DNA of 64,000 nucleotides from NCBI GenBank assembly GCA_030374805.1, contig JARGSG010000202.1, forward strand, positions 620,001-684,000, written 5' to 3'. How positions within the stretch are numbered: position 1 is the first letter of the stretch; each line of letters opens with the position of its first letter. The stretch is from Gracilaria gracilis. Taxonomy: Eukaryota; Rhodophyta; Florideophyceae; Gracilariales; Gracilariaceae. Below, piece after piece: positions 30,401-40,213 of the stretch. The notes below the pieces were generated by a model. The model searched no databases. It saw only the letters and a program-made list of their open reading frames with translations, and was not told the origin of the DNA. The translations under genes were made by a program, and so were the position numbers.

Positions 30401-32433
30401 GCTATTCCGGAATCGCATAAGGCTCCTATGCTTTTGGCTTCTATTGATCCGCAAAGTTCTTTGGAGTCTACCGCTGTGGCGTTGCGCACCAAGGAAATAT
30501 CCGAACTGACTTGGGATTATGTTGCTACCACACTTATCGATGAGTACAATGCACGTCATATAACTTCTGGACGTAGTCGCAGTCGCAAGAAGAATAAAGG
30601 AAAAGATTCTGGAAGGCAGTCTGGTACCTCTGCAAGTGCAAATCATCGAGATGGAAATGAATCTGATGATGCTCCTACTAATCGTGCACTGGCAGCTGGT
30701 AGCACCAATGGTCATCACTGCGATTTTTGTGATCGTGATGGACACAGTCAGGACCGATGCTACATGAACCCAGACAATCCGAACAACCATTTACCGAAGA
30801 TTATCCTGGACAAGCTTACATTGAAGTCAAAAGATAAGCCGAAGACCTCTTCAAAATCATCTGGCAAATCGTCCAAGATCGAAATAGCTGGCATGTCTAT
30901 GGAGAAAGCAACGGTTCTACCACCCACTCAAAGAGACATGGACACTTACGCAGATAGTGGAGCGACCTCGCACTACTTCCATTCTGCTTCCGCATTCATT
31001 CCCAGTACACTGCATGATGTGAAGGAGCGTGTTATACAGCTTGCAGATAAGACATGTGTGTCTGCAACTCAGCGTGGAGATGTGATTCTGCCTTTCGAGA
31101 ATGTGAATTTACGTCTGAGTGATGCACTCCTGGTTCCTTCAATGGAGTACAACTCGGTTTCTGTAGGTTGCTTAGCCGACAAACAGATTGAGTCACGTTT
31201 CCGTTCTGCAGAAGTTCGTCTGATTCATGACAATGGTTTCCACATTGGGTCAGGAAAGCGCGATAAACGTTCCGGACTGTACACTTTGCCGGAACCGGTA
31301 GCGCATTTCACTCATGAACGAGCTCTTACTTCCAGCCAGGTTGATTTGGATTGCGCATTGAAGGCCTCGATGACTGCTTTGACACAGCTATGGCACCGAA
31401 GACTTGCACATATGAACCCCAGAGACTTGCAAGTTGTTCACAAACATGCAGATGGTGTGCCAAGTCTTGCGAAAATGGAGGAGGTCTGTCGGTCATGCCG
31501 TCTTGGAAAAGCGCACAAACTACCGTTTCCCGGTTCATTTAGTCGTGAATCGTCAGTTGGTGACAAAGTGCACACTGACATCATCGGTCCACTCACCACA
31601 TCGTTTCCGGACAGGTTTAAGTATGCGTCAGCATTCGTGGATGACCACTCACGATATGTTATCATTGGATTCATGAAACACCGCAGCCAAATCAGTTAAG
31701 TGTATGATGGTGTTGCGCAGAAGCTCAAGCAGCTTGGAGGAGTGGCGGTGAAGAAACTGCACTCGGATGGCGCTAAGGAATACATTGCGTTACAAGATAA
31801 TCCAGAAAACGCATTTGAAGACACTTCCTTTTCACCTCCGTACACTCCGGAACACAACGCCATAGCCGAGCGCATCAATCGCACTATGGAGGAAGCAGCT
31901 CGGGCTATGCTCATTCAGGCCAATCTACCGGAATGTTTGTGGGTCTTTGCGTTGAAACATGTACAGTTTGTGCGGAACCGTGTTCCACATTCAACTACTG
32001 GAAGCACTCCGTACTCGTTGATGACGGGAAATAGGCCGACATTGAAGCACACCCGTGTGTTTGGATGTGCAGCTTTCGTACTGAAGATGATCGAAGGAAC
32101 CAAGTTCGAGTCTCGTGCACTTGACGGGGTGTACTTGCAGACTCTTGAGCATGGTGTATTCGATGTACTTGTCAGAGATGATGATGGTCTACCGCGCATC
32201 ATGCACTCACGTCATGTCACATTTGATGAGAATTCATTCCCTGGTGCCGAGTACTTGGAGGAGTTTATGGAGGATGAATGTGCATCTGACACAGACTACA
32301 GTTCTGAGCCTGTGCCATGCTCCGACTCCGACGGCTCTTACCCAGATGATCCTGGTGACGAAGTAAATGTGGATGACATTTCTGACAGTACGAGTGGCTC
32401 CGATGATGAATCTGGCCCGATTGCCGAAGAAGC
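30401..32433 (+). pseudogene. Element A gag-pol middle part
   Basis: Equivalent to C2 55108-57140: end of Gag with CCHC knuckle (CDFCDRDGHSQDRC), protease (YADSGATSH), and integrase zinc and core domains. GAG is replaced by TAA at 31697-31699, just before the second integrase Asp (HSDGAKEY). Otherwise the frame is open to the B insertion at 32433. Confidence 0.88.
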
Positions 32434-33147
32434 TAACGTTACGCACGCAGGTAGGGTAGAAAGGGAAGTAAGTAGAGATGGATATTGAAGAAAGAGAAAG
32501 TAAAACAAGTGAAGGTTGACGGCCTTGGGTCGACCCGTTTACTCGAGGGTCGTCGATCGCAACCTACAAATACCCTAGTGCGCGCTTCACCGTCGTCGCA
32601 GCAAGCGACGACGGCGGTCGTTACAAGTTGCACGTGTGTGCAGTTGTACACGGAAAGCGCGCGCAAACTAGAGTACAACAACTTCAAATAACTAAATCAA
32701 TCAACACTACAAATCCATTGCCAGTCCTTTGATTCAGAACCAGATCTAAAAAATCATCAATTTGCATGGCGGCACTACAACCGCCTTGCGCAGCCCAGAA
32801 TCGCATATTGCATGCAAAACCGCCCATTCCAGCCTAGAAACGCACATCCTCGCTATCTGCATAGTTAGTCTACTACTCTAAGCCTCGTCCAATCACAGAG
32901 CTCCACTTGGCCCATGCCACCATAACTCTCCATACAATCCATGGCACTTGTAGACACCACGTTGCACAAGGACATTTGCAGTAGCCAATCATATTGGCGT
33001 TTCACGTTGAGGTTGAGCAGAGGCGCATATGCGCTTTTGCGAAGAGGGTGCCCAAAAGTGCCCATCGTCCCCTGCAACTTTGCTTCCAAGTAGTCCGAGA
33101 CCAACCTGAGGGACTGACAGGCACTCGACCATGTCCCAACATCAAAA
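32434..33147 (-). repeat. Element B 3' LTR
   Basis: 714 bp. The element-strand start is changed to TTTTGATG (TGTTGATG in the partner). The polypurine tract (GAGGAGGAG on the element strand) lies at about 33148-33156, inside the pol frame. Confidence 0.9.
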
Positions 33148-34580
33148 CTCCTCCTCGAGTCCCTGTGCAAGTCCAATTCGTTTCATAATTGCAAATATTC
33201 TTGCAGGGCTCAGCGGTTTGGTTAAGATATCAGCATCGTTTAGCTCACTAGGAACATAGTCCACTGCAATGACATTGTCCTTCACCATATGTCTGGTGAA
33301 ATGAAGCTTCACGTCAATATGTTTGGCACGTCCAGAAGGGCATCGCTCACCAGCAGCCCAATCAATGGCACATTGATTGTCCGAGCGAATGGGGACCTTC
33401 TCGTTCACATCAAACCCGCTTACCCGAAGCACTCGCGATATTCAGATAACCTCTTGAGCAGCCATGGTCAACGCGTAGTACTCCGCTTCTCCAGTGGAGA
33501 GCGCAATCGATGCTTGCTTTCTCGCACCGAAGAAGCAAGTGGCTGATCCCAGTTTGATCACATATCCGGACATTGACTTACGATCAGTAGTGTCACCAGC
33601 ATAGTCTGAGTCCACAAAGCCGTTCAAGTCCAGAGATCCAGGTCGGTAGAGCAACCCATGGCCAACCGTCCCACGCAGGTACCGTAGTACTCGCTTCGCA
33701 GCTCTGTGGCAGTATGCTGTGGGAGCGTTCTGGAATCGTGCAAGGATAAGGACTGGAGCAAGAATATCAAGTCGCGTGCGCAATGCCAAGTACAGCAAGG
33801 ACCCAATCATCTGCTGATATAGTTGTACGTCCTTCGGAGTCTTGTCCTCCTCCGCTGCTAGTGATGAGAAAAACGACTCCACCATTGGACTGGGAGCTGG
33901 CTTGGCGTTGTGCAGTCCAAATCGGCATAGCACTCCCTCGATGTAAAGGGGCTGTCCAAGCTTGAGGCCCGTAAGTTGACCCTCAGAATCCGCTGCCCAA
34001 GTCAACTCAACGCCAATGTAGAAGCTCACTCGATCTTGAACTCGAAGTTCGTACAATCCTTTGAGCTCCTCCAAGAGTGACGAACGTTGCGCAGCAGTTG
34101 GTGCGAAAACCAGGAGGTCATCAACGTAAACAAGGATGTATACGTACGCGTTGTGCCCAATGCGGCGCCTAAACACACACGAAGCACTAGGGAGTTCTTC
34201 AAATCCTAAGTCCTTGAGATCTTGACTGAACTTTGTATGCCAAGCCAGGTGAGCCTGCTTAAGTCCGTACATGGCTTTCACCAACTTGTAACAGCATGGC
34301 TTCAGCCAAGGCACACCACGTGGAGACGTGACCCAAACATCCTCCTTCAGCTCCCCATTCAAGAAGGCGGTCTTCACGTCCACTTGAGCAACAAACATCT
34401 GGAGGCACAGGGTAAGGTACAGGAACATACGAACCAGGTTGAAAGACACAACTGGTGCATAAGTCTCCATGTAGTCCTGACCAAAAGTCTGGTGATTTCC
34501 ACCAGCAACAACACGAGCCTTGAAGCGCTCAACCGACCCATCTGCATTCCGCTTCACTTTCAGGACGATATGGGTTGGCA
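33142..34580 (-). pseudogene. Element B pol C-terminus (RT and RNase H)
   Basis: Minus strand: VDVKTAFLNGEL, YVDDLLVF, then RNase H with GFVDSDYAGD and ALSTGEAEYYAL. A Trp codon is TGA at 33440-33442 (AQEVI then stop), after which the last 96 codons follow in frame. The final TGA lies in the LTR. The N-terminal side ends at the L3 insertion (34580). Confidence 0.88.
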
Positions 34581-35034
34581 CGCTTTTTTTGGACTTTCTC
34601 TCACGAAACCTTCTAAACTCTATTTAAACTACTTTTTACTCGTTTTGCACTTGTCCAGGTGCAATCCAAGGTACTCCGGATAGCTCAGCGTCGATATAGT
34701 TACTTTCCAACTTTGATCCAATTTGGTCTCAAATGATTGGATTCATGTGCCCACCGCCGGCGGCTTTGACACGTTGCAAGATACTTGTAACTTTTGGACG
34801 TTTTGCGAAATCGTCGTTTTTGGGGTCGTTTGAGGGGGGTGCCCCAGAAGGGTCAAAAACGGCGATTTGCCGATGAGCTCCGGAGGCTTGTAACTTCTGA
34901 TCCAGTTACTTGCCGGAAGCGATCTGTAGAACACCGCAGAACACGTGAAAAGTGCATCAAGAAGCCATAAGAGCCATCAAAACCAAAGAAAAAGACAAAA
35001 AATTTTTAGAAAAATTTTCAAAAAAAATTGAAAA
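34581..35034 (+). promoter_or_regulatory. L3 5' UTR
   Basis: 454 bp from the end of the TSD to the ORF1 ATG. The last 40 bases are A/T-rich. LINEs carry an internal promoter here, but I recognise no specific element. Confidence 0.55.
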
Positions 35035-37227
35035 ATGACTTCTCACCAAACCACGTCCTCTAACATTGAGAACCGTTTCAGCCCTTTGGCTGACGCCGGG
35101 GAGACCATGGAAGGCATTCGCTTCCCACTTGATGGTAAGAGCGAACCTGAATCCGAATCTTGGAGACCAGGTCTTTCAAAGACCGTTCGGAAGAAAGTTT
35201 CGCCGACCCCAGACCGCAAAGGCCCTCAGCCTGTGTGCACCCCGGACGAGGCGAGGGCCACCTTTGGAGCGTGTCGAACGCTCATCAAGTGCCCAAACTG
35301 CCATTCTAAGAATTCATTCACTCTAAATGGTAACTCTAAGTTTGGACCCACTGTGCGCTGCTCCGTCAAAGGCTGCCATCGCTCCTTTGGCGGTTCGCGA
35401 TTCCATGAAATAATTCGACCATTTCTGGCGCCGAGCAGCCCAAGGAACAGCTCCCAGGCGTCAGTCGCATCCGCTCCTACGCCCTCACCGGTTGCCGAGC
35501 ACCCCATCAGCCACACCAGCACACCCTCTAGCGCACCTGTTGCCGTCGTACAGATACCAAAACAGCAATGGGAGTCGATCTTGAGGAGATGCCAGACACT
35601 AGAGGATCACGTTGCTCGGCTCACCCAGCAGCTCCAGTCCTCTCGCAACCATGCCACGGTACCACAACAGAGACAAAACCAACGTGCTCTAGAAATTGAA
35701 GCACGATCTGTCGAGACGGCCGTTAACAGACAGCCACCTAACACGGCTCCGCCCAACACTGGACGAGCACAACCGCAGATAAACACTGTCCCTAAAGCAA
35801 GGACTGGGACAAATACTGGTGTAAAGACTTGGGCGCAGATTGCTAGAGAGGGCCAGCCTCGGTCATTGAACAAGTTACCACCTCAGTTTCTTACTCGAAT
35901 GGCTAAAATGGCTCACAACCTCAAGTCTGGAGGATATGCACCACTGCCGATATCTCAATCTCGGCCCCCGAAAATGGAAGCGCAGTACTTCCGTGGCATA
36001 CCGCGCGGCCCCTACCGCCCTCTCATGAGACACCTTCGCAGTGGACTTCCGAGCCGTTGCGTTATCGCTCTGTCCTTCATAGGACGTTCGATATTGGAAA
36101 TCGTGACTGCGACTGACGTTGCTCACAAACTGGTTGCAGGAATGCGTGCAGCCGGGTACACGCACATGCCTAACTTCGCCGCCACCTCGAACGCCATGTC
36201 ATCGCGAAAGATGATGAGTAAGGCCGAACGACGACAGAAAAACCTGGAGCAGGCGCTATATCGCTTGCAGACTGCAGCAACTCGCACAACGTCAGCGTGG
36301 GCCAAGCATTGGTATACGTCCCAAGTGAAGGTAACACAGGAGTTGATGCACAATAAGCAGCCAAGTACACCGAACCAAAGTGTGAACCCGACTGCAAAAC
36401 AGCCTGGGAAAGTCGACCGTGATTCTTCCAAGGCAAGTCCGATGGTACCTAAGGGGACTCATACCAGAGCTGCCCATCCGATCGACCGCCTTGCACCATT
36501 GCGTACACATATTAGGTTCGCAGAGGACTCCCAAACAACAGTAGCGGCGATCGATGCCCATACGAAAATGAGAACTCATGTACGTTTCGCCGAAGAGTCA
36601 ACCGCATCCATCGTTGAAAGAAGGGTTCCAGCGATGGTTCAGCGCACTAATCGGACGATAGACGGCAATACTGGGCCTCGGACGAATGTCCACTTTGTTT
36701 CAGAGGAAGCAGGAGCAACAGAATGTCCACAGCCTATGAGCATTTCAACTGACTCTGAAGAGCCCAATGCACCAGAAGACGAGCAGAACACTGAGCAGAT
36801 ATCCCACATCATCGAAACTGAACAACAATCGCAGTCGTCGGAGTTGTCCACCGACACTCGACAAAGTGTCGTTTCGGTGTCTGGGGCAAACAATGATGCT
36901 CATAACACGGAAAATAACGTGCCACAACTCCCAGAATTGGCACACCACACCACTGCAATCACTGCAAGTACAGGAGCAGTGACCGCCGATCCGAAAGATA
37001 TCACTATGGAAGCGGCCCAAACGAGCCCATTGGAACCGCTTCAGACTCCAAATGAGAGTCTGTCATCGGATTGGGACCACGATGGTGCTCCCACTTATGA
37101 CCACGAAATGCGTCGTCGGAACAGATTGGTACGAAATGTGTTCTCTGTGAGCATTAATGTGCCGTCGACTACGACGCAAACCGGTCCAATTCCACATAAC
37201 GGTCACCAGAATGGTGAGGCGTTGTGA
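35035..37227 (+). CDS. LINE ORF1 protein
   Basis: 730 codons from ATG 35035. In order: a basic, Ser-rich N-terminus; a zinc-ribbon-like segment CPNC ... CSVKGCH (residues about 87-120); a Pro/Ser/Ala linker; a short predicted coiled coil (WESILRRCQTLEDHVARLTQ, about 179-200); a conserved block with RGPYRPLMRHLRSGLP; an RTHIRFAED / RTHVRFAEE / RTNVHFVSEE triplet (about 490-570); and an acidic Ser/Thr-rich tail. By position it should be the RNA-binding ORF1 protein of the retrotransposition particle. It does not look like the L1-type RRM protein. The stop overlaps ORF2. Confidence 0.85.
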   Translation: MTSHQTTSSNIENRFSPLADAGETMEGIRFPLDGKSEPESESWRPGLSKTVRKKVSPTPDRKGPQPVCTPDEARATFGACRTLIKCPNCHSKNSFTLNGNSKFGPTVRCSVKGCHRSFGGSRFHEIIRPFLAPSSPRNSSQASVASAPTPSPVAEHPISHTSTPSSAPVAVVQIPKQQWESILRRCQTLEDHVARLTQQLQSSRNHATVPQQRQNQRALEIEARSVETAVNRQPPNTAPPNTGRAQPQINTVPKARTGTNTGVKTWAQIAREGQPRSLNKLPPQFLTRMAKMAHNLKSGGYAPLPISQSRPPKMEAQYFRGIPRGPYRPLMRHLRSGLPSRCVIALSFIGRSILEIVTATDVAHKLVAGMRAAGYTHMPNFAATSNAMSSRKMMSKAERRQKNLEQALYRLQTAATRTTSAWAKHWYTSQVKVTQELMHNKQPSTPNQSVNPTAKQPGKVDRDSSKASPMVPKGTHTRAAHPIDRLAPLRTHIRFAEDSQTTVAAIDAHTKMRTHVRFAEESTASIVERRVPAMVQRTNRTIDGNTGPRTNVHFVSEEAGATECPQPMSISTDSEEPNAPEDEQNTEQISHIIETEQQSQSSELSTDTRQSVVSVSGANNDAHNTENNVPQLPELAHHTTAITASTGAVTADPKDITMEAAQTSPLEPLQTPNESLSSDWDHDGAPTYDHEMRRRNRLVRNVFSVSINVPSTTTQTGPIPHNGHQNGEAL

Positions 37228-40072
37228 TCCGGGTTGGTACTTTCAACGTGAGAGGTGTCGCACATAGCGAGGCCGAAGTCCACCGTGCATGGAAAGTACT
37301 AGGTTTAGACTTTCTGTGCGTTGTGGAAACATGGCAACGTCCCTCCGATGAGGTGTCGTTGGCATTGCCACATGTGAGTGTGGCGCTGGAAGCGGAGTAT
37401 AGGAGTCGTGCGCCGAGAGGTGGGATCACGATTTTCCATCATCAGCGCTTTTGTACGAAGGTCGTGGGCAAGTACGGCACCGCAGCATACCAAATCCTGG
37501 CACTGAGAGTTCGCCCAGATCTCAATGTGATAGGAGTATATCTTAGTCCGAGCGCTTCAGATGAGGACATAAAGAGATTCCTGGAGCGATTGAAGTCTTT
37601 GATCCGGGGTCCGACGTTACTGGCTGGGGATTGGAATGCCCGCCATGACGACTGGGATCGAAGCCAGTGTCTGTTCGAAATGTGGCAACAACCAGTGGAT
37701 CGTGGGATGCAGTCTCGGATCACAACATGGTTGTTGCCGACATTGACTGGATGACAACTCAATTCTCACCTCGAAAACCGAAGATTTCGAGGGCGCAACT
37801 CAAATACGTGGACAGAATCGAAGACGCTCAGACATATTACAAAGCCAATTTGCCTAATGTGGCTTCTCGTTTTGACCACGCAACCTCAGAAGAGGATCTG
37901 GAGGATGCATGTTGCCAACTCGTGGACACAATCAGTAGCCCCTGGATCACTTCCGTATCAATGCGTCCTGACCGCTATCGCTTCTTCTGGGATTCTAGTC
38001 TTGACCAGTTGAGTCGTGTGCGATCTACATATTACAAACGGTGGAAACGAAGTAGCAACATTCAAATGTGGAATGTGTACAAGGTGATTGACCGATTCAT
38101 TAAACGTCGTTGTCGAGCAAAGAAGAGACAACTGTTGGACGAATTTCTTGATACCGCCGAGGACGAAACAGCATCTCAAACAGTGAATCGAATCAACTCG
38201 GTGATGAAATTACGATCTCAGCATAGCGCACGGGCACTGGAACGTGGAAATCCATTAGACCCACAGGACTACGCTGAGTTTATTGCCGAGTACCAGCCAC
38301 CCGAATGTGGGGTGAAAGCAGTCACATTTGATGTTCCGAACTCGTTCCGGATTGCATTGGAAAAATCGATCAAGGATGCAAAGAAGGGAAGATCGATTGG
38401 GCGCGATAACGTGGCATCGGAAATGCTACAGGTGAGTCCAACTTTGTGCGCTTCCACGCTTCTCAAGCTGTGGCGAGCGTGTGGCAAGTTGGCATATCTA
38501 CCATCAACGTTGCGGCAGACACGTATATCGCCCATATACAAGAAAGGCGACATCTCGGTACCATCCAACTACCGACCGATCTCTATTCTGTCGCACTTGC
38601 GCAAAGCAATTTCGGCTGCATTAAACTCGATCGTGATGAACTATATCGAGTTTCATGAGTACCAGTATGGGTTCTCAAAGTACAATGGAACAGAACAGTC
38701 GATTGTGGAGGTGAGTAACATCATCACAAACGGCCACTCGCGTGTGGCAGTACTGGATCTAACGAAGGCGTACGACAAAGTTAACCGAAAACTATTGTCG
38801 CAAGTGTGCGCATCCAGGCTACAACCGAAGCATGCGGCAATGACTACTTTGCTGCTGCAACCAGTCAACGCTTTCATAAATGGAAATTGGAAAGATGAAC
38901 AAGTACAAATGACTCTTGGAGTGCCTCAAGGTGACCCATTCAGCTGTACATTGTTCAACATGTATATTGATTCCATGCTATATCGAGTGCAGGAGGTGCC
39001 ATATCATGTGTCGGATCGAGGTGCAAGTGCATTTGCCGACGATGTGATTCTGATGGCGAAGACTGATAGCGGGCTGCAACTACTGCTAGACATATGCAGT
39101 AGTTGGGGCAAAGAAATGCAAATGCCGTGGAACACTGCAAACGGCAAGTCGATAGTACTGCAACTGCCTGCAGACCAAAATCAGTCTGCAATATTCACAC
39201 TTGCTGGTGATAAGCTGAGCGTGGTACGTAGTGCAGTATATCTGGGGGTGTCTCTAAACACCAATGGAGTAACAACCGACAAGCACATGGAACGCGTACA
39301 AAATGCTCAACCTCGATTGGGAAGCCTAGCCGGTGCTGGTCTGCACCGGAATGGATTTGATACGCGCAGCTGTGTGAGTTTGTACCGCGCATTCGTGAGG
39401 TCGATTTACGAATATGCGTTGCATCTTGTACCGCTCACGCCTCATTTGGAAATGGCGATAGTGAAGCTTGAAGCAACGTTCTTCAAACTGATTCTTGGAA
39501 AAATGGCATCTCGGTTTGGAACATATCGGGTGCCGATGATGCGTGCACTTTGTCGTTTAGAGTCTGCGGCTCTGCGACGAATTGTGCTCGCCTCCAAACG
39601 TCTACGGCATTATCAATCGTGTCGTGAGACGGCATTGAACCTTGAATTGGAACACAGATCGCGACAGTTGAAGGTGAACCGGGCATGTCGGCAGCTGTCG
39701 CTGTATAATGCACATCCTTCAATTTCAGCACTACGAGCTGAAATTGATAATGTGTGTACAAAAGGAATAGGAAGAATACGGGATGCGGAGTGGAAACTTG
39801 CCTCGGCAAGACGCGTTCGCAAAATCCCGTGTGCTGCGAATGGAAAATACCCACCCGTTCTTCGGTTGCGCAAAGTTTCGCACCGAATGATGGGTATCCG
39901 ATGGTACTTCAATGAGTTCCCACCGAACCCAATGGAGGCACGTGATGTACTTGGGCACGAGTACTGGAAGTACGGAAGACTGAAGGTACTACTCGGAATG
40001 GAAGATTGGTCACCTGGAGAGAGACAGGAGGCGACCGAAATACTAGATGTATTGGAAGAAGCACAGTTGTAA
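37224..40072 (+). pseudogene. LINE ORF2: APE endonuclease (internally deleted) and reverse transcriptase
   Basis: Opens at GTG 37224, overlapping the ORF1 TGA. No ATG lies nearby in this frame, which is only open from 37218. Endonuclease: TFNVRG, VVETW, GDWNARHDDWD. The VDFFIS segment is deleted at about 37660, and the deletion shifts the frame, so this part stops at 37754. The downstream frame (open from 37667) runs 801 codons: SDHNMV, RT with DLTKAYDKV (Asp at 38756), GVPQGDPFSC and FADD (39032-39043), and a long C-terminal domain to 40072. The RT itself looks intact. Confidence 0.88.
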
Positions 40073-40213
40073 ATCTGTGCTATAAGTAGTAAGAATGATT
40101 GCGTTGGTTCGTAATTGACCAAGTTAGTTTACACCTTGACAGTGTTACCCTGCTGCTCTTCATGGGACATTGGGAACACTATAAATAAAAAGCAATTGAT
40201 TGAAAAAAGAAAA
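40073..40213 (+). terminator. L3 3' UTR, polyadenylation signal and tail
   Basis: About 125 bp of 3' UTR, AATAAA at 40184-40189, then an A-rich tail. The same 3' end occurs at 30252-30400, 20900-21030 (reversed), and as a 38-bp fragment at 49831-49868. Confidence 0.8.

Larger units (their letters stand above)
34581..40213 (+). mobile_element. LINE L3, full length, TSD ATGGGTTGGCA
   Basis: 5633 bp with 5' UTR, ORF1, ORF2, 3' UTR and a short A-rich tail. The 11-bp target duplication lies at 34570-34580 and 40214-40224, in B pol. This is the best LINE copy in the window, damaged by an endonuclease deletion that also shifts the frame. Confidence 0.93.
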
